64,000 bases of DNA from JAQVEM01 sp964603595 (GTDB taxonomy: Bacteria; Actinomycetota; Humimicrobiia; Humimicrobiales; Humimicrobiaceae), in assembly GCA_964603595.1 (NCBI GenBank), contig CAZRVN010000006.1, positions 53,860 to 117,859 of the forward strand. Reading direction: 5' to 3'. This document shows positions 58,006 through 64,000 of the stretch, piece after piece. The notes beneath the pieces were generated by a model. It ran no database searches. It was not told the origin of the DNA and worked only from the letters and a program-made list of their open reading frames with translations. Position numbers and translations under genes: made by a program. Each line of letters begins with the position of its first letter. Positions within the stretch are counted from its first letter, which is position 1.

Positions 58006-59103
58006 TTATACACTGAACTTAAAAAGGGCTATATCCCCGTCCTTCATTACGTATTCTTTTCCTTCTCGGCGGACCAGCCCCTTTTCTTTCGCTTCCGTAT
58101 ATGAACCTATATCTATAAGAGTTTCGTAATCTATTACTTCAACGCATATGAACCCCTTTTGAAAATCAGTATGAATCTTCCCTGCAGCTTCAGGCGCTCT
58201 TGTCCCCTGCTTCACAGTCCACGCTCTCACCTCCGGGAGCTTTATTGTCAGAAAACTTATAAGCCCCAATAATTTATACGAGGATTTTATCAACCTTTCC
58301 ATACCTGATTTAGTTATGCCAAGCTCCTCCATAAATAATTCTCTTTCATTAGACTCAAGCTCCATTAACTCTTCTTCAATTTTAGCGCTCACTAAAATTA
58401 CCTCTGAAGCCACCCCTGAAGCATACTGGTAAAGTTCACCAACCCCTGGCATATCCTCTATTTTTTTACCCAGATCATTTTCATTAACATTTGCAGCATA
58501 TATAACCGGTTTGCCTGAAATCAGGAAAAGCTCACCCAGAACTGCTTTTTCTTCCTCATTTAATTTTATATTCTTTATCGAAATCCCCTTCATGAGCTCT
58601 TCCCTTGCCCTGTTTAGCAGTTCATACTCTTTTATATATTTCTTCTCCCCACTTTTCTCAAGTTTTTTTACCTTTTCAATCCTCTTCTCAATCTTTTCAA
58701 GGTCCGAAAGAACTAGCTCAAGATTAACTACCTCGGCATCTCTCAATGGATTTATATCAGAATAGGTATGTGAAATATCCTGGTCACTAAAACACCTGAC
58801 AACATGAATAATAGCATCCACTTCCCTTATGTGTGAGAGAAATTTGTTCCCCAGACCTTCACCTTTACTTGCCCCCTCTACCAGGCCTGCTATATCTACA
58901 AATTCAATAGTAGCAGGAATAACTTTTTCCGGCTTTACTATCCTTGCTAGTTCCTCCAATCTCTTATCAGGAATAGGAACGATGGCAATATTGGGTTCTA
59001 CAGTACAGAATGGGTAATTTGAGACTACTGCCCCTGAAGCCGTTATTGCATTAAAAAGTGTGCTTTTACCAACATTTGGAAGACCTATTATTCCTAACTT
59101 AAT
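58006..59103 (-). CDS. ychF: Ribosome-binding ATPase YchF, AUU start codon
   Basis: From ATT 59103-59101 the frame reads xKLGIIGLPNVGKSTLFNAI and runs to TAA 58006, giving 365 residues, the normal YchF length. AAGGAG stands six bases before the ATT. The P-loop GLPNVGKS (7-14), NYPFCTVEPN, and DIAGLVEGASKGEGLGN are all standard, and the TGS domain ends the protein. The nearest conventional start, TTG 58959, would delete residues 1-48 including the P-loop, and no ATG, GTG or TTG exists upstream in frame near the ribosome site. YchF is a ribosome-associated Obg-family ATPase linked to translation initiation and stress. Confidence 0.93.
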   Translation of the reverse strand: MKLGIIGLPNVGKSTLFNAITASGAVVSNYPFCTVEPNIAIVPIPDKRLEELARIVKPEKVIPATIEFVDIAGLVEGASKGEGLGNKFLSHIREVDAIIHVVRCFSDQDISHTYSDINPLRDAEVVNLELVLSDLEKIEKRIEKVKKLEKSGEKKYIKEYELLNRAREELMKGISIKNIKLNEEEKAVLGELFLISGKPVIYAANVNENDLGKKIEDMPGVGELYQYASGVASEVILVSAKIEEELMELESNERELFMEELGITKSGMERLIKSSYKLLGLISFLTIKLPEVRAWTVKQGTRAPEAAGKIHTDFQKGFICVEVIDYETLIDIGSYTEAKEKGLVRREGKEYVMKDGDIALFKFSV

Positions 59104-59114
59104 TTTAATCTCCT
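59098..59114 (-). promoter_or_regulatory. Ribosome binding site that fixes the AUU start of ychF
   Basis: The minus strand reads TTAAGGAGATTAAAATTAAG: AAGGAG, a six-base spacer, ATT, then AAG. No other site near the P-loop has a Shine-Dalgarno. Confidence 0.8.
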
Positions 59115-59170
59115 TAAGCTACTTTTATTTATATTAATCAACCAAAAAATTCTTTTAATAAAATTGTCAG

Positions 59171-59587
59171 TTATTCTCCAATTATTTTAATCAGTACCCT
59201 CTTTTTCCTTTTTCCATCAAATTCACCATAGAATATCTGTTCCCATGGTCCAAGGTCCAGTTTACCACCTGTTACCGCTACTACTACCTCTCTGCCCATT
59301 ATAGTCCTCTTTAAATGTGCGTCAGCATTATTCTCAAAACGGTTATGCATATACTGGTCATATGGTTTCTCTGGTGCAATTTTTTGAAGCAGATTCTCAA
59401 AGTCCTGATGAAGCCCGCTTTCATCGTCATTTATAAAAATACTGGCTGTAATATGCATTGCATTACAGAGAACCAGTCCTTCCTTGATTCCGCTTTTTTC
59501 CAGGGAATCCTCTACCTCGCCTGTAATATTTATAAATTCCCTTCTTTTTACTGTATTAAACCACAATTCTTTTCTGTAACTTTTCAT
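59171..59587 (-). CDS. yjbQ: YjbQ family protein (UPF0047), copy 2
   Basis: The 138-residue protein has LVLCNAMHITASIFINDDESG, the HNRFENNADAHLKRTIMG segment and GPWEQIFYGEFDGKRKKRVLIKIIGE, all of the UPF0047 type. It is clearly diverged from the copy at 20245, which reads SVPHTTAGITINENTD. Thiamine phosphate synthase-like activity has been reported for the family, but its cell role is unclear. It lies between the PH-domain gene and ychF on the minus strand. Confidence 0.88.
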   Translation of the reverse strand: MKSYRKELWFNTVKRREFINITGEVEDSLEKSGIKEGLVLCNAMHITASIFINDDESGLHQDFENLLQKIAPEKPYDQYMHNRFENNADAHLKRTIMGREVVVAVTGGKLDLGPWEQIFYGEFDGKRKKRVLIKIIGE

Positions 59588-59616
59588 ATCATTCCCCTCA
59601 ATATCCTTAATCTATC

Positions 59617-60207
59617 CTACCTTTTTTCGATTAGCGTCCTTATTTGCTTCAGTTCCTTTAGAATATCCCCAAAAATAGATGTTTTATCTATAGTATCCGG
59701 CTGAGTCTTCCCTTCTCCTATGCCTGCATTGCTCAAAGTATAGGTTGAATCTTTTACTTTTCCCACTACAATATCCCTGATTTTTTCAAGCTCCCTTATA
59801 CCATTCATTTTGAGCTCGGCCTTTTGTCCCTGTTGTCCGCCTGCACCTGCAGTTTGAACATGAATTGTCCCTATATTATAGTATCTTTGCATTGGTCCCT
59901 GTGTAACATCTACATTAGTTATTTTGGGATAGGGTACCGTAACAAATTTCTTCCATACCACTCCACCCTTCATTTTTACACCTTCTTCATCAATATAATA
60001 TTCCAGGGCCCTGAAAGCAGCCGGGATCCATATTATTACAGGTATCATAACTACAATCCAGCCAAGAACTGAAATCCCGATTATCCACAAATCAATAGAA
60101 AAAATAAAAAAAAGCAAAAAAAGTATACCCAGTACCAGCGTAAACACCCAGGTTATGATCCATAGAGTCTTTAACTCTCTTTCCGGTTTTAGTTTAATTG
60201 TATCCAC
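59617..60207 (-). CDS. Bacterial PH-domain (bPH2/YdbS-like) membrane protein
   Basis: The 196-residue protein has two hydrophobic helices (about 15-60) followed by a bPH2 domain with ALEYYIDEEGVKMKGGVVWKK, VPYPKITNVDVTQGPMQRYYNIGTI and VQTAGAGG. The C-terminus is a short helical tail (ILKELKQIRTLIEK). YdbS-like proteins are membrane proteins of uncertain role. It stands 29 bases upstream of the yjbQ copy 2 start on the same strand. Confidence 0.82.
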   Translation of the reverse strand: MDTIKLKPERELKTLWIITWVFTLVLGILFLLFFIFSIDLWIIGISVLGWIVVMIPVIIWIPAAFRALEYYIDEEGVKMKGGVVWKKFVTVPYPKITNVDVTQGPMQRYYNIGTIHVQTAGAGGQQGQKAELKMNGIRELEKIRDIVVGKVKDSTYTLSNAGIGEGKTQPDTIDKTSIFGDILKELKQIRTLIEKR

Positions 60208-60434
60208 TTTGCTCCTTTCAATTTACTTTAAAAAATTTTAATTTTAACATGAGTAAATCTAGTATATAACTTCAAACAAATAATATCATGAGAATAATTA
60301 TACCAAAAAATATTAAAAGGATATTTATAAAAACAAACAATTAAATAAAAAAGTTAAGTTCCTGCACTGATAAATTTTACCTGCCGTCCAGATAAAATGC
60401 AAAAAAAGACAATTAATAGATTTTAAAGAGAAAA

Positions 60435-60509
60435 TGGTGGAGATGAGCGGAGTTGAACCGCCGACCTCTTGTCTGCCAGACAAGCGTTCTCCCACTGAAC
60501 TACATCCCC
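60435..60509 (-). tRNA. tRNA-Ala(GGC)
   Basis: The 75-nt gene has acceptor GGGGATG, D-arm TTCAGTGGGAGAA, anticodon stem CTTGT/ACAAG with loop CTGGCAG (anticodon GGC), T-loop TTCAACT and encoded CCA. Confidence 0.93.
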
Positions 60510-60646
60510 ACTTATATATCAGAAAAAGATATTACTGTATCTAATTGAAATAAGGTGCGTTTTTTATAATTGTAAATAGCTGGTTTATTATATTAACACA
60601 AAGTTAGCGATTTCCAAATCAGAACTTTAAGCAGCTAACAATTAGT

Positions 60647-60920
60647 TTAATCTGCAAAATCAATAATTAATTTAATATCTTCAGCCCTATACTCCCTGCC
60701 ATCTATCTGTCCATCCCAATATTTTTCCTTCTACCGCTTTCTTTTCTACTTTTTCTCTTTTATCTCCTGCTACTTCCTCTACTTCTTCCTTTTCCCCGGG
60801 TGCTCATATACTGCACTGATTGGATGATATAGAGGTACCAAAAACAAATGCTATAACTAAAAAGGCTACAAGCAATATAACCGATATTGCTAATAAGACA
60901 TAGAGACCATTTTTCCTCAT
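60647..60920 (-). pseudogene. Decayed small membrane protein or lipoprotein gene
   Basis: ATG 60920 follows AGAGG by six bases and encodes a 38-residue piece with one membrane helix (VLLAISVILLVAFLVIAFVFG) before an in-frame TGA. Reading on gives an acidic/lysine-rich linker (APGEKEEVEEVAGDKREK) and, after a one-base shift, YWDGQIDGREYRAEDIKLII to TAA 60649-60647. A signal-anchored protein broken by one nonsense and one frameshift change is the simplest reading. The rest of the 60510-61129 gap shows no gene. Confidence 0.5.
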
Positions 60921-61129
60921 ATTTAACCTCTGAAATATAAGCTCTTCAATATGAAAAAAGTTTATAATTAATTGTTGATATAATTGTCACCAATATAATT
61001 TTTATACAACTTTTAAAAAATATTACAACTCTATAAAAATTATCTAATAAAATCAAGTTAATTTTTTACACTTTAAGTATTAAGGATTAAATTTATTAGA
61101 CTTTAAAAAGCAGGTCAGATAAAGGACCA

Positions 61130-61156
61130 ATTTACTGGTGGGCGAAGGGGGACTTG
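61130..61156. repeat. 27-bp direct repeat, copy A (tRNA-Leu 3' end)
   Basis: This is an exact copy of 61299-61325, starting ATTTACTGGTGGGCGAAGG. It contains the 3' part of the tRNA-Leu T-arm, the acceptor strand, CCA and a few bases beyond. It is a tRNA fragment without the rest of the gene, like an attachment-site scar. Confidence 0.8.
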
Positions 61157-61220
61157 GTCTTTCGTCTCGCTCCGCTCGCTGCAGAGCCGCGGACTCCCTC
61201 GTTTACACTCAGTCCGTCCT

Positions 61221-61259
61221 TTCAAGTCCCTGGAAACATGCGCGTGTGGCATGTTTCCA
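61221..61259. repeat. tRNA-flanking hairpin element, copy 2 (tRNA-Leu(CAG))
   Basis: TTCAAGTCCC (61221-61230), an inverted copy of the tRNA-Leu T-arm, is followed by a perfect 11-bp hairpin TGGAAACATGC / GCATGTTTCCA with a 7-base loop (61231-61259). The surrounding 61150-61260 stretch is clearly richer in GC than its neighbours. Copy 1 is at 53126-53165. Confidence 0.6.
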
Positions 61260-61298
61260 ATGATTTAAATTTAATGCGAACTAAACAATTTTTATTAG

Positions 61299-61325
61299 AT
61301 TTACTGGTGGGCGAAGGGGGACTTG
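61299..61325. repeat. 27-bp direct repeat, copy B (inside tRNA-Leu)
   Basis: This copy lies at the 3' end of the intact tRNA-Leu(CAG), from the T-loop through CCA plus six bases. The offset to copy A is 169 bases. Confidence 0.8.
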
Positions 61326-61391
61326 AACCCCCATGTTCTTACGAACACTAAGTCCTGAACCTAGCGCGTCTACCAATTCCGCCATTCGCCC
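61305..61391 (-). tRNA. tRNA-Leu(CAG)
   Basis: Class II tRNA with acceptor GGGCGAA/TTCGCCC, D-arm TGGCGGAATTGGTAGAC, loop TTCAGGA (anticodon CAG), short variable arm, T-loop TTCAAGT and encoded CCA. The 3' end of the serine recombinase frame overlaps its first 44 bases. Confidence 0.95.
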
Positions 61392-62988
61392 AGCGCGGGG
61401 TAATTTCTCCGATATTTTCTGCTGCTAAGCTATTAAAATTATAATGTATATAAACATCCAGCTTAGTAGTTTTAGTCATCTTACCCTCAGAATTTATTTC
61501 TATTCTATCTATAAATTTTGATATTATTCTCTTCCAATCAATATCATCTAATTTGCTTATACCTAATTTTAAACTTTTTAAAAGATCCTTTAAACTATTA
61601 ATTCTTCTCTCTCTTAATTTCTCTAATTTTTCTTTATTTTTTAATTCAAATATTACATTATCAATTATTTTTAGTTCTTCTTCTTTTTCCTTCAATTTAT
61701 CTGCAATGCTATTTTTTCTAATTGATTTAGGGATGTCTTCATTTAAATATAACTCCAAGAGTCTATCAATATCTTTGTTGATTTTATCCTTTTTATTTTC
61801 AAATTCAATAGCCTTAAAGTCATTATTTAGACTTTTTTTACTTTTATTTAATATATATTTCTTGATATTATCAGGATTCAAAAGAAAATATTTTATATCA
61901 TTTTTAATTATATCCTCTATCAGTTCCTTTCTAACTGCTGCACTACTACACGGACTGCTAGTTACTTCTTTCTTCTTACCTAAATCGCCATAGTAAAATA
62001 CAACACCTTTTCTTGTAGAATATCTGCCTCCACAATAAGGATATTTGCATTTATGACAGAATAATCTACCAGTTAAAATATACATTGTTTTTACTCTGTT
62101 ATTATAATCACTCCTATTAGCTGTTAATTGCTTTTTTGCTTTCAGAAATATTCTTTTAGAGATTATTGGTTCTTTTTTAATGCTAACCGGTTTTACAAAA
62201 TCAAACTTACTATTTTGCGCATAGATATACTCATCCTTATAGTAAAGATCATTTGAAACAATACTTCTTACATTGTTTCTTGTCCATTTATTTTCATATA
62301 TTCTATTATATTTTTTAGATCTCAAAACCCTTTTAAGTTTTTTAAGCCTTGTAGGAATTCCCAAAGCATTTAGATCATCCGGTACTCTGTAACTGGACCA
62401 ACCATGATTTGCAATTAAATCAAAAATACGCCTTACCACTCTAGCTTCTTCTTCATCTATAACCAATCTATCTTCTTTATCCAATTTATATCCATAAGGC
62501 AGGCTATTGCCTCCAGATGGAAACTTACCCTGTTTTGCTTTCTGATATCTTCCCCTGGCTGACCGCTCAGCAATAACTTTTAGTTCCCTTTTGCTAAAAA
62601 TGCCCTGTATATCAGACATAAAGTCATCATCTTTATTATTTAAATCTAATACTGTATTTTGAAGCATTAATTTAACATTATTGTATTTAAATACCTCTTT
62701 TAATACCTGAAGATCTTTTATATTTCTTGATAATCTATCCTGGTCAACTACAAGTATTCTACTGTATATACCATTACTGCATCCCTTCAGCAGCTCCTTT
62801 AATTGAGGTCTTTCTTTAATGGTTTCACCAGAAATTCCAAGATCCTTGTAAAGATCATAATCCCAATTATTTCTCTTACATATATTTTCTAAAATGTTGA
62901 TTTGTTCAGGTATACTATACTTATCGTCTTTTGCTTGTTTATTGCTTGATACTCTAACATAACAAGCTACTTTTTCTTCTTTATTCAT
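61348..62988 (-). CDS. Large serine recombinase (integrase)
   Basis: The 546-residue protein has the resolvase catalytic domain with YVRVSSNKQ (S14 as nucleophile) and DQDRLSRNIKDL, a recombinase domain (about 165-275), a zinc ribbon with CHKCKYPYCGG and a later cysteine (SSPCSS), and a long lysine-rich coiled coil (about 385-470). It catalyses site-specific integration and excision. The last ~15 residues (ANGGIGRRARFRT) are encoded by tRNA-Leu sequence, so the stop codon lies in the tRNA. The element it serves probably extends to the right beyond the window. Confidence 0.93.
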   Translation of the reverse strand: MNKEEKVACYVRVSSNKQAKDDKYSIPEQINILENICKRNNWDYDLYKDLGISGETIKERPQLKELLKGCSNGIYSRILVVDQDRLSRNIKDLQVLKEVFKYNNVKLMLQNTVLDLNNKDDDFMSDIQGIFSKRELKVIAERSARGRYQKAKQGKFPSGGNSLPYGYKLDKEDRLVIDEEEARVVRRIFDLIANHGWSSYRVPDDLNALGIPTRLKKLKRVLRSKKYNRIYENKWTRNNVRSIVSNDLYYKDEYIYAQNSKFDFVKPVSIKKEPIISKRIFLKAKKQLTANRSDYNNRVKTMYILTGRLFCHKCKYPYCGGRYSTRKGVVFYYGDLGKKKEVTSSPCSSAAVRKELIEDIIKNDIKYFLLNPDNIKKYILNKSKKSLNNDFKAIEFENKKDKINKDIDRLLELYLNEDIPKSIRKNSIADKLKEKEEELKIIDNVIFELKNKEKLEKLRERRINSLKDLLKSLKLGISKLDDIDWKRIISKFIDRIEINSEGKMTKTTKLDVYIHYNFNSLAAENIGEITPRWANGGIGRRARFRT

Positions 62989-63030
62989 CGATAATAATTT
63001 TAAAATGATATTTTACTGTATTATATAAAA

Positions 63031-63159
63031 TTAAGTTTCTTTTACCAATGATTCACTATCTAATTTCGCTAAAATTAATTCATAAACATCAAAAAATATT
63101 TCATCACTACTCCTTTCTTCTTCGTAAACTCTAATTATTTTATTAGTATCCTTAACCAT
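63031..63159 (-). CDS. Small unknown protein upstream of the recombinase
   Basis: ATG 63159-63157 to TAA 63033-63031 encodes 42 residues (MVKDTNKIIRVYEEERSSDE...ELILAKLDSESLVKET), a charged helical peptide. It ends 42 bases before the recombinase start on the same strand. Short acidic genes beside large serine recombinases are common in mobile elements, which supports it; no clear ribosome site is present. Confidence 0.5.
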   Translation of the reverse strand: MVKDTNKIIRVYEEERSSDEIFFDVYELILAKLDSESLVKET

Positions 63160-63426
63160 TGGAAATACTTGTTACTAGCTCTTTTTATTAAATATTCTAT
63201 TTCCACATTTTATTAATATCATTTATATAAAAGATATTAAATAATAACATAATGTTGCTTTTACAACAATTAAACCCTCAAAATATTAGCTCTTCTTCTG
63301 AATTTAACAGCCTATAATTTTTAAATTAATTTGTACATTAGATATGATAAAAACTGAAAATAGCCGCTTATAACCTGCAATTTTTACTGAAGTACTTATA
63401 TATAAGTGCAGCAGTAGCTTATGATT

Positions 63427-63448
63427 AAGTTAACAAAATTGTTAACTT
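63427..63448. promoter_or_regulatory. Perfect 22-bp palindrome, likely operator
   Basis: AAGTTAACAA and TTGTTAACTT are exact inverted arms separated by AA. The site lies 115 bases upstream of the XRE regulator gene and in the divergent space shared with the recombinase, the expected place for a repressor site. A second, shorter inverted repeat TATAGT-N5-ACTATA follows near 63479, and a TATAAT-like box near 63510. The rest of 63160-63562 shows no gene. Confidence 0.6.
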
Positions 63449-63562
63449 TACTCTTTTGTGACATCTTTTAAAAATGTTATAGTGATAAACTATACTGTAA
63501 TATTATATATAATATAAATACAATAATTAACAACTACAAATATAAAATTAAGCAAATTAAAA

Positions 63563-63928
63563 ATGAAATATTCTAATAAACCTTTTCCTAAAGCCTTAAA
63601 AGAAATTATGGACAAAAAAGATATAATACATAGAAAATTAGCAGCTAGAACCAATTTCAGCTTCAGTTATTTTTGTGTACTTAAGAGAAGAAAAAAACAT
63701 CCTCCTGTAGAGACTATTAAAAAAATTGCTTCAGGATTGGAAATCCCTCCAGAATATTTTTTAGAATACAGAATTGATAAGCTTATAAAGCTGCTTATGG
63801 ATAATCCAGCTGTAACTGATGATGTTTTTGATTTTGCCAGGGAGCTAGTTGAGAATAATAATTTTAGAGTAACAGATAAAGAACAAGAGCTTTTAAAATA
63901 TTACCCCGGTACTGCTAAAGCTACTTAA
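63563..63928 (+). CDS. XRE/Cro-type transcriptional regulator
   Basis: The 121-residue protein has an N-terminal helix-turn-helix (about 10-60: LKEIMDKKDIIHRKLAARTNFSF, given as LKEIMDKKDI and RKLAARTNFSFSYFCVLKRR) and KPPVETIKKIA-like PPVETIKKIASGLEIPPEYF, typical of phage-type repressors. The second half is helical and may dimerise. It diverges from the serine recombinase and likely controls it or the element. No ribosome site is obvious. Confidence 0.85.
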   Translation: MKYSNKPFPKALKEIMDKKDIIHRKLAARTNFSFSYFCVLKRRKKHPPVETIKKIASGLEIPPEYFLEYRIDKLIKLLMDNPAVTDDVFDFARELVENNNFRVTDKEQELLKYYPGTAKAT

Positions 63929-64000
63929 CCTTACCTAGATAATATTGAAATTATAATAAGTAACGGATTTTGTCTCCAAAGCAGGTAACGGATCCTGGAA

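Noticed and set aside
58006..58959. A shorter YchF starting at TTG 58959
   Set aside because: It lacks the first 48 residues, including the P-loop, which are present in frame upstream.
61154..61351. Plus-strand ORF over the tRNA-Leu repeat
   Set aside because: It is formed by antisense tRNA-Leu sequence (GEGGLEPP) and the GC-rich insert; no ribosome site or family match.
1..64000. CRISPR arrays, rRNA genes, intact insertion sequences
   Set aside because: No regularly spaced repeats, rRNA sequence or transposase genes with terminal repeats were seen; the only mobile element gene is the serine recombinase.

Overview
The window is a strongly AT-rich bacterial chromosome segment dominated by housekeeping genes. 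Pyruvate:ferredoxin oxidoreductase, an iron-type alcohol dehydrogenase and the absence of respiratory genes point to an anaerobic fermentative lifestyle. A 271-nt SRP RNA with a full Alu domain, a long class-2 isoleucyl-tRNA synthetase, no recognisable LPS genes, and a DUF211 gene of mostly archaeal distribution fit an uncultured Firmicutes-like or Atribacterota/OPB41-like lineage. I cannot fix the phylum from the sequence alone. The genetic code is standard: TGA ends several intact genes in tight operons.

Layout. 1-3487: a truncated unknown gene, then a secreted NEW3-type protein with an ABC ATPase and permease behind a good promoter. 3484-9970 (minus): small unknown protein, trxA, DUF72, ileS, lspA, rluD-type pseudouridine synthase, DUF211. 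10.2-12.7 kb: zinc-ribbon protein, nucleotidyltransferase, uppP, COG2426 membrane protein. 12.9-16.5 kb (minus): DUF948 and YtxH envelope proteins with tldD/tldE. 16.6-20.6 kb: lipoprotein, a purine module (PfkB kinase, MTA phosphorylase, purC) and a YjbQ protein. 20.7-31.5 kb: rarA, then asd, lysC and nifJ on the minus strand, then SRP RNA, dnaX, ybaB, recR. 31.7-45.7 kb is an accessory stretch with an alcohol dehydrogenase, a CPBP-like protein, a GGDEF/HD-GYP sensor, an ABC exporter with an ArsR regulator, a MATE pump, lipoproteins, and three decayed genes. 46-60.2 kb: COG3044 ATPase, Lon-like protease, second PAS/GGDEF protein, serS, pheA, M23 peptidase, ychF, second YjbQ, PH-domain protein. 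60.4-64 kb: tRNA-Ala, a decayed gene, tRNA-Leu with integration-like scars, and a mobile element with a large serine recombinase and a Cro/XRE regulator.

Seven tRNA genes, all on the minus strand, are scattered from 33.9 to 61.4 kb. Four are serine tRNAs (CGA, GGA, GCT, TGA) that together read all six serine codons, and serS lies beside the last one. The others are Arg(ACG), Ala(GGC) and Leu(CAG).

Most notable: ychF has no usable ATG/GTG/TTG and appears to start at AUU behind a perfect Shine-Dalgarno. Two tRNA genes are followed by related elements made of a linker, a perfect 11-12 bp hairpin with compensatory differences, and an inverted copy of that tRNA's own T-arm. The tRNA-Leu 3' end is duplicated around a 169-bp offset next to a serine recombinase whose reading frame ends inside the tRNA. 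The Lon-like protease has altered Walker A and B residues, and one GGDEF/HD-GYP protein has lost its HD-GYP catalytic residues.
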